From the NCBI GenBank assembly GCA_900546485.1, contig URDK01000077.1, positions 1 to 14,025 on the forward strand: 14,025 nucleotides of DNA, read 5' to 3'. A program made the position numbers and the translations under genes. Shown in pieces: positions 6,450 through 13,712 of the stretch. The notes beneath the pieces were generated by a model that searched no databases, was not told the origin of the DNA, and worked only from the letters and a program-made list of their open reading frames with translations. Position 1 is the stretch's first letter. Each line of letters begins with the position of its first letter. This DNA is from an uncultured Eubacteriales bacterium (GTDB taxonomy: Bacteria; Bacillota; Clostridia; Oscillospirales; Oscillospiraceae).

Positions 6450-7142
6450 TCAGACGAACAGCTTGGCGAGGCCGAAGCCCCAGTCTGCGGCGATGAAAAA
6501 CTTGTCCATGAGCCAATATGCCGCCCGGCCCAGCGGGTCCAGGCTTGTACGGCTGAGGAGCAGCACCAGGACGATAAGAATTATCATCCCGTAGCGCTCA
6601 TAATACATGAGCTTGGTATACGCCCTGTCCGATATGACGGAAAAGAGAACTTTTGACCCGTCAAGCGGTGGTATGGGTATGACATTGAAGATGGCAAGCG
6701 CTATGCTGAGATAGGCTGTTATATACAGCATCTCGAGCAGCCATGTGCCAGCGTTTCCTAGCCTTTGCAGGGGAATGAACAGCAGGCCATACAGGAAAAG
6801 AAAGACCAATGCTATTATAAGGTTTGCTATTGGTCCCGCAGCAGCGGTTATCGCCATACCCTTTTTAGGGTTTTTGAACTTCCACATGTTCACCGGCACG
6901 GGCTTCGCCCAGCCGAACTTGAAAACGACCATCATCACGAGGCCCATTATGTCGATATGCCTGAGCGGGTTGAGCGTCAATCGTCCCGCCCTCTTGGCGG
7001 TATCGTCACCGAGCCGGTAGGCCACATAGCCGTGTGCCAGCTCGTGCAGAGTTATGCAAAGCAGCGCGGGCACCACTGAGAGCAGCAGGTTCGTCAGCAC
7101 GCTCCAATCCAGCCCACGCCAGATGGTTTGAAGATTATGCAT
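6450..7142 (-). CDS. Site-2 protease family membrane metalloprotease (M50, YwhC-like)
   Basis: An integral membrane zinc protease of family M50 that would cleave substrates within or near the membrane; its substrate is not known. The zinc motif H33-E-L-A-H37 lies in the first or second membrane segment. The third metal ligand is D161 in the motif NVIPIPPLDG. About four to five hydrophobic segments fill the 230 residues, including AAAGPIANLIIALVFLFLYG and a C-terminal IILIVLVLLL helix. It lacks a PDZ domain, unlike RseP/RasP, so it belongs with the short YwhC-like group. The ATG at 7142 follows GAGGTG with about 4 bases of spacing and is the first gene after the promoter 7163-7191. It leads the scpAB operon, an arrangement I recall from other Clostridia. 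Confidence 0.92.
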   Translation of the reverse strand: MHNLQTIWRGLDWSVLTNLLLSVVPALLCITLHELAHGYVAYRLGDDTAKRAGRLTLNPLRHIDIMGLVMMVVFKFGWAKPVPVNMWKFKNPKKGMAITAAAGPIANLIIALVFLFLYGLLFIPLQRLGNAGTWLLEMLYITAYLSIALAIFNVIPIPPLDGSKVLFSVISDRAYTKLMYYERYGMIILIVLVLLLSRTSLDPLGRAAYWLMDKFFIAADWGFGLAKLFV

Positions 7143-7162
7143 AGGTCACCTCACCTTCGACA

Positions 7163-7191
7163 ATTATACCAATCCCTCGGCCGAATTACAA
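7163..7191 (-). promoter_or_regulatory. Extended -10 promoter for the M50-scpAB operon
   Basis: On the minus strand, TTGTAA (7186-7191), a 17-base spacer ending in TGG, and a perfect TATAAT (7163-7168). The TG before the -10 makes it an extended -10 promoter. The leader before the M50 ATG is only about 14 bases. The -35 starts at the base next to the stem-loop 7192-7222. Confidence 0.8.
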
Positions 7192-7222
7192 GAGCGGGAT
7201 GGACGAAACGTCCATCCCGCTC
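7192..7222 (-). terminator. Perfect 14-bp stem-loop after engB
   Basis: GAGCGGGATGGACG at 7192-7205 pairs perfectly with 7209-7222 around a 3-base loop. It starts 3 bases after the engB stop on the minus strand and so probably ends the tig-clpP-clpX-lon-engB transcript. What follows on the minus strand is TTGTAATT rather than a run of T, so termination may be incomplete or need a factor. Confidence 0.75.
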
Positions 7223-7225
7223 AGT

Positions 7226-7816
7226 TTAAACCTGTTCGAGTATCTTGCCGAGCAGCTCCGGGCGGCCGTCTCCCTTTTCGGCGGAAAAGGGCAGGAGCGG
7301 CGTGTCCTCCGGAAGCTCCAGTGTCGCGCGTATGACGGCGAGATTTTCGCTCACCGCGGTCTTCGAGAGCTTATCGGTCTTGTTGGCCACGACGACAAAG
7401 GGGCGGCCGGAGCCTTTGAACCAGCCGGCCATGGTCACGTCGTCCGCTGTGGGCTTGTGCCGCGCGTCCACGATGTGGACGCCGAGGCTTATCTGTTCCG
7501 GTTCGGCAAAAAAGCTCTCCATGAGCCTTCCCCAGCGGTCGCGCTCCGCCTTCGCAACGGCGGCATAGCCGTAGCCCGGCAGGTCGACGAACCAGCAGCG
7601 GCCGTCTATCTTGAAGTAGTTGACGTGTATGGTCTTGCCCGGCTGCGAACCGACGCGAGCGAAATTCTTGCGGTTGAGCAGCCGGTTTATGACTGAGGAC
7701 TTTCCTACGTTTGACTTTCCGGCGAACACGATGCGCGGCAGGCTGTCGCGGATAAAGCCCTCGCTCGAGGCGGCGGACTTGACGAACTCCGCCTTGTTGA
7801 GATTCAAAGCCGCCAT
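7226..7816 (-). CDS. engB: Ribosome biogenesis GTPase EngB (YsxC/YihA)
   Basis: A cytoplasmic GTPase of the TrmE-Era-EngA-EngB-Septin group that takes part in late assembly of the 50S subunit; usually essential. All G motifs are present in 196 residues: G1 GKSNVGKS at 33-40, G2 threonine T62 in SQPGKTIHVNYF, G3 DLPGYG at 78-83, G4 NKTD at 145-148 and G5 SAEKG near 178. Length matches the family. The ATG at 7816 lies one base after the lon stop, with GGATAGGG a little upstream, so it is the last gene of the chaperone-protease operon; lon-engB(ysxC) adjacency is also found in Bacillus. A strong stem-loop follows its stop codon. Confidence 0.97.
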   Translation of the reverse strand: MAALNLNKAEFVKSAASSEGFIRDSLPRIVFAGKSNVGKSSVINRLLNRKNFARVGSQPGKTIHVNYFKIDGRCWFVDLPGYGYAAVAKAERDRWGRLMESFFAEPEQISLGVHIVDARHKPTADDVTMAGWFKGSGRPFVVVANKTDKLSKTAVSENLAVIRATLELPEDTPLLPFSAEKGDGRPELLGKILEQV

Positions 7817-7817
7817 G

Positions 7818-10247
7818 TCACTGCCCTATCCTTGCTCCGGCCTCGGTGACAACTCCGGGCGGCGGGGTCTGGGCAGTCTGCGGCTGCTCCTTTGCCTCCT
7901 CAGGCTCCTCCACCGCGCGGCGGTTGAGCGCGATATCCAGTATCGCGTCAACGTGGTCTGCGGTGACAAACTTGAGCCGCTCGCGGACGCTCTGGTCTAT
8001 CTCGTCAAGGTCCGGCTCATTCTCGGCGGGAATTATCACGGTGGAGACCCCTGCGCGCAGGGCGGCCATGGTCTTTTCCTTCAGCCCGCCTATGGGCAGG
8101 ATGCGGCCGCGGAGCGTTATCTCGCCCGTCATAGCGAGATCTCGCCGCACCGGTATGCCGGTGAGCGCCGAAATGACTCCTATGCAGATGGTTATGCCCG
8201 CGCTCGGGCCGTCCTTAGGCACGGCGCCCTCCGGGAAGTGGATGTGGATATCCTTTTTCTGATTGAAGTGCGGGTCTATGCCAAGCTTATCCGCACGCGA
8301 GCGGATATAGGTGATGGCTGCTTTGCAGCTCTCCTGCATGACGGAGCCAAGGTTGCCCGTGAGTTCCAGCTTTCCGCTGCCCTCTACGACGCCGACCTCG
8401 ACGTCCAGCACCTCACCGCCGACCGAAGTCCAGGCAAGGCCGCGCACGAGGCCCACCTCGTCGCGCGGGTACACGGCGTCGGGCTTATACTTCGGCGGCC
8501 CGAGCAATGGCTCAAGCTGTCCGGCGCGGACAGTGAGGGACTTATACTCCCCCTTCGCAATGCCCGCGGCGCACTTGCGGCAAATGGCGGCAAGCTCCCG
8601 CTCGAGTATGCGCACTCCGCTCTCGCGGGTGTACAGCGAGATTATCTCGCGTATAGCGTCGTCACTGAGCTTGAGCGTAACTCCGTTGAGCCCGTGCTTC
8701 TTACGCTGCTTGGGCAGCAGGTGGCGCTTGGCGATCTGGAGCTTCTCCTCGTCCGTGTAGCTGGTGAGGCTAATGACCTCCATGCGGTCGAGCAGCGGGC
8801 GGGGTATCGTGTCCGTTGTGTTCGCTGTGGTGATGAACAGCACGTCGGAGAGGTCGATGGGTACCTCAAGGTAGTTGTCGCGGAAGCGGCAGTTCTGCTC
8901 CGAGTCCAGCGCCTCAAGCAGCGCCGACGAGGGGTCGCCGCGGTAATCGGAGCCGAGCTTGTCGATCTCGTCGAGCACCATGACAGGGTTCATGCTCCCG
9001 GCCTGGATGAGTCCGGAGACGAGGCGGCCGGGCATGGCGCCGATGTAGGTCTTGCGGTGGCCGCGTATCTCGGCCTCGTCGTGTACGCCGCCCAGGGCAA
9101 CGCGGGAGAGCTTGCGGTTCATGGCCCTCGCAATGCTCATGGCTATACTGGTCTTGCCGGTGCCCGGAGGTCCGACGAGGCAGAGTACTCCGCCCCTGAC
9201 GTCCGGGGCCAGCTTGCGCACGGAGAGGAACTCTATAACGCGCTCCTTGACCTTATCAAGCCCGAAATGGTCCTCGTCCAGCAGCTTCTGTGCCTTTGCG
9301 ATGTCCAAAGTTTCCTTTGTGCGGGTATTCCAGGGGATTTCGAGGCAGGTATCGAGGTAGCTGCGTATCACGCTGCCCTCCGCCGAACCAAAGCTCTGCC
9401 GTGAGAGTCGCGTGACCTCTTTGAGGAGCTTCTCCTCCGTCTCCTTCTCGAGTCCAAGAGCCCTTATCTTCTCTCGGTATTCGTCGAGCTCCTGCGGCAT
9501 ATCGTCCTCGCCCAGCTCGGACTGGATGACCTTCATCTGCTCACGCAGGTAATATTCGCGCTGGTTGCGGTTCATCTGCTCCTGCGTGCTCTCGTTGAGG
9601 TCGCGCTCTATACTCAGCAGCGTCAGCTCACGAGTGAGCATACGGCAGAGCGAGGCAAGGCGGCGCGAGGGACGCAGCTCCTCCAGCAGCTTCTGCTTCT
9701 CCTCGGGCTTGAGGTAGATGTTCTGCGCTATGAAGTCCGCCGCATAGGCCGCGTCAGTGCTGGCCATGATGTTGATCACGGACTCGGGCGCGATATTGCC
9801 GGATATCTGCGCGTACTCGCTGAACAGCGCCGTGCAGCGGCGGCAGAGAGCCTCAGTCTTGACCGTGGTCTTCTCCGGAACGTCAGGCATGGGCTCTATC
9901 TCTGCAAACAGGCTCGGCGTATCCATGGTCACTACGTCGATGCGTCCGCGTGCAAGGCCCTCGACCATGACGCGCACGGTCTTTGAGCCGGGCTGACGCA
10001 GAAGCTGACGCACGCGGCAGACGGTTCCGACCTTGTATATGTCGTCCACGAAGGGGACGTCCTTTGATATCTCCTTCTGCGCGGCCAGGAAAATTATCTG
10101 ATCCGCGTTCATGGCAAAGTTGAGCGCTGCGGCTGACATAGGACGCTCAACGTCAAAGTTCAGGAGCATCCCGGGAAATACGGAAAGCCCCCGCAGCGGC
10201 AGCACGGGCATGCTCCGCCGCGACGTGAATTCAAAATTACTGCTCAT
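7818..10247 (-). CDS. lon: ATP-dependent endopeptidase Lon
   Basis: A soluble hexameric AAA+ serine protease that degrades misfolded and regulatory proteins. The 809 residues show, in order, the N-terminal LAN substrate domain (MPVLPLRGLSVFPGM onward, to about 210) and a coiled coil around NQREYYLREQMKVIQSELGE. The AAA+ module has Walker A GPPGTGKTS near 357-364, Walker B MVLDEIDKL and a sensor region TTANTTDTIPRPLLDRMEVI. The protease domain has the Ser-Lys dyad S682 (PKDGPSAG) and K725 (GLKEK), 43 residues apart as in E. coli Lon. A tail of about 30 Pro/Glu/Gln-rich residues extends past the usual end. The ATG at 10247 has AAAGGAGTG about 5 bases ahead. It is not LonB, because the LAN domain is present. 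Confidence 0.98.
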   Translation of the reverse strand: MSSNFEFTSRRSMPVLPLRGLSVFPGMLLNFDVERPMSAAALNFAMNADQIIFLAAQKEISKDVPFVDDIYKVGTVCRVRQLLRQPGSKTVRVMVEGLARGRIDVVTMDTPSLFAEIEPMPDVPEKTTVKTEALCRRCTALFSEYAQISGNIAPESVINIMASTDAAYAADFIAQNIYLKPEEKQKLLEELRPSRRLASLCRMLTRELTLLSIERDLNESTQEQMNRNQREYYLREQMKVIQSELGEDDMPQELDEYREKIRALGLEKETEEKLLKEVTRLSRQSFGSAEGSVIRSYLDTCLEIPWNTRTKETLDIAKAQKLLDEDHFGLDKVKERVIEFLSVRKLAPDVRGGVLCLVGPPGTGKTSIAMSIARAMNRKLSRVALGGVHDEAEIRGHRKTYIGAMPGRLVSGLIQAGSMNPVMVLDEIDKLGSDYRGDPSSALLEALDSEQNCRFRDNYLEVPIDLSDVLFITTANTTDTIPRPLLDRMEVISLTSYTDEEKLQIAKRHLLPKQRKKHGLNGVTLKLSDDAIREIISLYTRESGVRILERELAAICRKCAAGIAKGEYKSLTVRAGQLEPLLGPPKYKPDAVYPRDEVGLVRGLAWTSVGGEVLDVEVGVVEGSGKLELTGNLGSVMQESCKAAITYIRSRADKLGIDPHFNQKKDIHIHFPEGAVPKDGPSAGITICIGVISALTGIPVRRDLAMTGEITLRGRILPIGGLKEKTMAALRAGVSTVIIPAENEPDLDEIDQSVRERLKFVTADHVDAILDIALNRRAVEEPEEAKEQPQTAQTPPPGVVTEAGARIGQ

Positions 10248-10288
10248 GCAAACACTCCTTTCCGGGAGCTGTGGATAAATGCTCGCGA

Positions 10289-10312
10289 GGGGACGAAGTT
10301 TCCTCCGTCCCC
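10289..10312 (-). other. Stem-loop with GAAA tetraloop in the clpX-lon gap
   Basis: On the minus strand, a 10-bp stem (arms 10289-10298 and 10303-10312, one G-U pair) is closed by a GAAA tetraloop. It lies in the 83-base gap between the clpX stop and the lon start. No run of T follows, so it is not a standard terminator. It may serve as an RNA processing or stability element, or a weak attenuator between clpX and lon. Confidence 0.55.
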
Positions 10313-10330
10313 CCTGTTGTCGTGTGTGGT

Positions 10331-11605
10331 TTACGAAACGCTCTCTCCGGTGGGCTGGCTGTGGATGACCAGCGGCTCCGTGGAGTTGCGCACACAGTCC
10401 GCCGTGACCACGACCTTGCTTATCGTCGGGTCAGAGGGGACGGTGTACATGATGTCCGTCATTATCTTCTCCATTACGCTGCGCAGACCGCGGGCGCCGA
10501 TCTTCATCTCGATGGCCTTATCGGCTATCGCGCCGAGCGCCTCGTCCTCAAAGACAAGCTCCACATCGTCGTAGCTCATGAGCGCCTGATACTGCTTCGT
10601 CATGGCGTTTTTGGGCTCCGTGAGTATGCGGACCAGGTCATCGCGTCCGAGCGAGTTGAGCGAGGTCAGCACCGGCAGACGGCCGATCAGCTCGGGGATG
10701 ATGCCGAACTTCAAAAGGTCGTGCGACTGTACCTGGCTCATGAGCTCGCCCACGTCGCGCTCCTTGGCGGACTTGATATCCGCTCCGAAGCCGAGGCTCT
10801 TGCGATCCGTGCGCTTCTCGATGATCTTGTCTAGGCCGTCGAACGCGCCGCCGCATATGAAGAGGATATTCGTGGTGTCGACGTGTATGAATTCCTGATG
10901 CGGGTGCTTGCGTCCGCCCTGAGGCGGCACGCTGGCTACCGTGCCCTCGAGCAGCTTGAGCAGCGCCTGCTGCACGCCCTCGCCCGAGACGTCGCGGGTT
11001 ATAGAGGTGTTCTCGCTCTTGCGGGCTATCTTGTCTATCTCGTCGACGTAGATGATGCCGTGCTCCGCGCGCTCGACGTCAAAATCAGCGGCCTGGAGCA
11101 GCTTGAGAAGGATGTTCTCCACGTCCTCGCCCACATAGCCTGCCTCGGTCAGCGTTGTGGCGTCCGCTATCGCGAAGGGCACGTTAAGCATCTTGGCCAG
11201 AGTCTGGGCAAAGAGGGTCTTGCCGCTTCCGGTGGGGCCTATGAGGAGGATGTTGCTCTTTTGCAGCTCAACGTCGGACTTGCCGGCGTGGAGGATGCGC
11301 TTGTAGTGGTTGTATACGGCTACGGAGAGGACCTTTTTGGCCTCATCCTGCCCTATAACGTATTCGTCGAGGTTCGCTTTTATCTCTGCGGGCTTGGGCA
11401 GCTGCTCCTGCACCAGCTCCGGCATGGGCCGGGACTTGGTGTTTTTTTCTGCCGCGACGTAGTTCTCGTCAACTATGCTCATGCACAGCTTTACGCACTC
11501 GTCGCAGATATAGGAGCCGTTGCCGGCGATGAGCCGCTCCACAAGTGACTGCGGCTTGCCGCAGAAGGAGCAGCGAATCGACTTCCTGTCGTCTGTCTTT
11601 GCCAT
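10331..11605 (-). CDS. clpX: ATP-dependent Clp protease ATP-binding subunit ClpX
   Basis: The AAA+ unfoldase that recognises tagged proteins and feeds them to ClpP. The N-terminal zinc-binding domain has four cysteines C12, C15, C34 and C37. Walker A GPTGSGKT is at 123-130, the pore-1 loop GYVGED at 156-161 and Walker B IIYVDEID near 184-190. The RKH motif (GGRKHPHQEF) and sensor-2 GARGLRSVMEKI are present. The ClpP-docking loop reads LGF in the motif SLGFGADI. 424 residues from the ATG at 11605, which has GAGGTG 4 bases ahead; a GTG at 11617 would add only MRCK and is not favoured. It starts 36 bases after the clpP stop, the order typical of Clostridia. Confidence 0.98.
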   Translation of the reverse strand: MAKTDDRKSIRCSFCGKPQSLVERLIAGNGSYICDECVKLCMSIVDENYVAAEKNTKSRPMPELVQEQLPKPAEIKANLDEYVIGQDEAKKVLSVAVYNHYKRILHAGKSDVELQKSNILLIGPTGSGKTLFAQTLAKMLNVPFAIADATTLTEAGYVGEDVENILLKLLQAADFDVERAEHGIIYVDEIDKIARKSENTSITRDVSGEGVQQALLKLLEGTVASVPPQGGRKHPHQEFIHVDTTNILFICGGAFDGLDKIIEKRTDRKSLGFGADIKSAKERDVGELMSQVQSHDLLKFGIIPELIGRLPVLTSLNSLGRDDLVRILTEPKNAMTKQYQALMSYDDVELVFEDEALGAIADKAIEMKIGARGLRSVMEKIMTDIMYTVPSDPTISKVVVTADCVRNSTEPLVIHSQPTGESVS

Positions 11606-11641
11606 TTTGCACCTCACCGACGGAGGTTCATGCCTCCCAGA

Positions 11642-12223
11642 TTACCGCTTATAGATGACCTTGTCGATAAGGCCGTACTGCAGGGCTTCCTCGGCGGGCA
11701 TGAAGTTGTCGCGCTCGGTGTCGATGGCGACCTGCTCTATGCTCTTGCCGGTGCACTCGGAGAGGATGCGGTTGAGCTTCTCGCGCGTGCGGAGCATCCA
11801 CTCGGCCTGGATCTTGATATCCGAGGCCTGGCCCTTGGCGCCGCCGGAGGGCTGGTGGATCATTATCTCGGCGTTGGGCAGCGCAAGGCGCTTGCCCTTG
11901 GTGCCCGCGGCCAGCAGCAGCGCACCCATGGACGCGGCCATACCCACGCAGATTGTGGACACGTCGCACTTGATATACTGCATAGTGTCGTATATCGCCA
12001 TGCCGTCCGTAACGGAGCCGCCGGGGCTGTTTATATAGAACTGGATGTCCTTATCGGGGTCCTGGGCCTCGAGATACAGCAGCTGCGCCACAACGAGGCT
12101 GGCGGTGGTCGCGTTGACCTCCTCGCCGAGCATGACGATGCGGTCATTCAGCAGCCTGGAAAAAATGTCGTAAGAGCGCTCGCCGCGCGAGGTCTGCTCC
12201 ACTACATACGGTACCAAACTCAT
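11642..12223 (-). CDS. clpP: ATP-dependent Clp protease proteolytic subunit ClpP
   Basis: A serine peptidase that forms a tetradecameric barrel and degrades proteins delivered by ClpX and other Clp ATPases. The catalytic triad is intact: S98 (GMAASMGA), H123 (MIHQPSGG) and D172 (TERDNF). The oxyanion/strand region INSPGGSV is at 64-71. The length of 193 residues is normal. The ATG at 12223 begins MSLVPYVVEQT, the usual mature-type start, and has AAAGGAG at 12234-12240, 10 bases upstream. The open frame continues to 12277, but that extension runs through the tig-clpP hairpin and is not family-like. Translation and transcription follow tig. Confidence 0.98.
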   Translation of the reverse strand: MSLVPYVVEQTSRGERSYDIFSRLLNDRIVMLGEEVNATTASLVVAQLLYLEAQDPDKDIQFYINSPGGSVTDGMAIYDTMQYIKCDVSTICVGMAASMGALLLAAGTKGKRLALPNAEIMIHQPSGGAKGQASDIKIQAEWMLRTREKLNRILSECTGKSIEQVAIDTERDNFMPAEEALQYGLIDKVIYKR

Positions 12224-12268
12224 TTTAAAAACTCTCCTTTCGCGTGTTTCCTGGTTTCCAAGAGAGCA

Positions 12269-12290
12269 TAACCGCAATGGCGTGCGGTTA
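12269..12290 (-). other. Small stem-loop overlapping the tig stop codon
   Basis: TAACCGCA (12269-12276) and TGCGGTTA (12283-12290) form a perfect 8-bp stem with a 6-base loop. On the coding strand the stem begins with the TAA stop of tig. There is no following T-run, so within the operon it is more likely an RNA stability or partial attenuation element than a terminator. Confidence 0.5.
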
Positions 12291-13616
12291 GTCCTTATTC
12301 TCCTCAGCGGGAGCTTCAGCAGCCTCCTCGGGCTTGGGCTCGGTCTTGACAGCGCTGCTGTAGATGAGGTCGGCGGCCTTGCGGCGCTCGATGTCCTGCA
12401 CCATGAGGCGCTCGTCGATCATGCCCTTTATCTGCTCGGCGTTCTCGCCGTAGTCTTCCTCGAGCTGCTTGTAGAAGTTCTCCTTCTCCTCATCGGTGGC
12501 CTGGAGGTTCTCGGCCTTGACGATGGCATCGAGCAGGAGGTCGGCCTGCACCTGGCGCTCCGCGCCGGGGCGCATCATGGCGGTGAAGCTCTCCTCGGTC
12601 ATTCCGAGGCCCTTGATGAGGTCCTCACGGCTGACGCTGCCGCGCAGGCCCATGCTGTCGGCGTAGTTGCGCAGGAACTCGTCGGTCTTCTCAGCGATCA
12701 TCGCCTCAGGCACGGTGACGCTCATGTTGTCGAGAGCCTTGTTCATGACCTCGGTCCTGAAGTTGCGGTCGGCCTCGGCCGCGCGGGCCTCGGTCAGGTT
12801 CTTGCGGAGGTCTGCCTTGTACTCCTCAAGGGTGTCAAACTCGGAGACGTCCTTGGCAAACTCGTCGTCAAGCTCGGGAAGCTGGGGCTCGCGCACGGTG
12901 TGGATCTTGACCTTGAAGGTGGCGTCCTTGCCGGCAAGCTCCTCGGCGTACTGCTCGGGGAAGGTGACGTGGACTTCGCCGTCTTTCTCGGCCTCCATGC
13001 CGACGAGCTGATCCTCGAAGCCGGGGATGAACGCGCCGGAGCCGATCTCGAGGTTGTAGTTCTCGGCCTTGCCGCCCTCGAAGGCGACGCCGTCAACAAA
13101 GCCCTCGAAGTCGAACACTATGGTGTCACCCTGCTGCACGGGGCGATCGACGTCAACGAAGCGGGCGTTGCGCTTGCGCACGTCGGCGAGCTCCTTCTCG
13201 ACCTCCTCGTCCGTGACCTCAGCCTCGGAGTAAACGCCCTCGAGGCCCTTGTACTGGCCAAGGGTGACGACCGGATAGAGCTCGGTGTGGAAGGTGATGG
13301 TGAGGACCTTCGCGTCGTCAACGTTATAGTCGGCGATGGAGGGCACACCCACGGTGTCAAGCTTCTCCTGCTCAACGGCGAACTCAAACGCCTCGGGAGC
13401 GAGGGTCTGAACAGCCTCATCGTGGAAAACGTCGCTGCCGTACATGCCCTCGATGACCACGCGCGGGGCCTTGCCCTTGCGGAAGCCCGCGACGTATATG
13501 TTGCCCTTGAGCTTCTTGTACGCGGCGTTTATAGCCTTCTCAAAGCTCTCGGCGTCGACCTCGACCTGGAACAGGGCGGTGTTGTTCTCTTTCTTTTCTA
13601 CATTCTTGACGATCAT
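12288..13616 (-). CDS. tig: Trigger factor (ribosome-associated chaperone/prolyl isomerase)
   Basis: Binds at the ribosomal exit tunnel and helps nascent chains fold. The N-terminal ribosome-binding domain contains the signature GFRKGKAPR at residues 44-52. The FKBP-type domain spans about 150-240 (QQGDTIVFDFEGFVDGVAFEGG, then GSGAFIPGFEDQLVGM and VTFPEQY). A long helical C-terminal chaperone domain follows, then an Ala/Glu/Pro-rich acidic tail ending EENKD. Length 442 residues, normal for Firmicutes. AGGAGGAG at 13626-13633 is 9 bases before the ATG, a strong site. It is the first gene of the tig-clpP-clpX-lon-engB operon. Confidence 0.98.
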   Translation of the reverse strand: MIVKNVEKKENNTALFQVEVDAESFEKAINAAYKKLKGNIYVAGFRKGKAPRVVIEGMYGSDVFHDEAVQTLAPEAFEFAVEQEKLDTVGVPSIADYNVDDAKVLTITFHTELYPVVTLGQYKGLEGVYSEAEVTDEEVEKELADVRKRNARFVDVDRPVQQGDTIVFDFEGFVDGVAFEGGKAENYNLEIGSGAFIPGFEDQLVGMEAEKDGEVHVTFPEQYAEELAGKDATFKVKIHTVREPQLPELDDEFAKDVSEFDTLEEYKADLRKNLTEARAAEADRNFRTEVMNKALDNMSVTVPEAMIAEKTDEFLRNYADSMGLRGSVSREDLIKGLGMTEESFTAMMRPGAERQVQADLLLDAIVKAENLQATDEEKENFYKQLEEDYGENAEQIKGMIDERLMVQDIERRKAADLIYSSAVKTEPKPEEAAEAPAEENKD

Positions 13617-13625
13617 GGGGTGAAA

Positions 13626-13633
13626 CTCCTCCT
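13626..13633 (-). promoter_or_regulatory. Strong ribosome binding site of tig
   Basis: AGGAGGAG on the minus strand, 9 bases before the tig ATG; the most consensus-like site in the window, in keeping with an abundant chaperone. Confidence 0.85.
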
Positions 13634-13680
13634 ACGCATTTATCGCTGAAATTTTTTACTTTATAAAACACGGCTGAAGT

Positions 13681-13709
13681 ATTATAGCAGATTGTCACAG
13701 TAAAAGCAA
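13681..13709 (-). promoter_or_regulatory. Extended -10 promoter for the tig-clpPX-lon-engB operon
   Basis: On the minus strand, TTGCTT (13704-13709), a 17-base spacer ending in TGC, and a perfect TATAAT (13681-13686), so an extended -10 sigma-A promoter. The AT-rich leader is about 58 bases. I see no CIRCE palindrome and no CtsR-type GTCAAA repeat around it. Confidence 0.8.
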
Positions 13710-13712
13710 CGG

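Noticed and set aside
6436..6516. N-terminal extension of scpA upstream of 6435
   Set aside because: The residues overlap the end of the M50 protease, are arginine-rich and unlike ScpA, and a good ribosome binding site serves the ATG at 6435.
7620..9404. A 594-codon open frame on the plus strand opposite lon
   Set aside because: It lies fully antisense to a perfect Lon protease gene, shows no domain, and is the expected shadow of GC-rich codon use.
12282..13649. A 455-codon open frame on the plus strand opposite tig
   Set aside because: Leu/Val/Gly-rich low-quality protein antisense to trigger factor, with no recognisable motif and no supporting context; a shadow frame.
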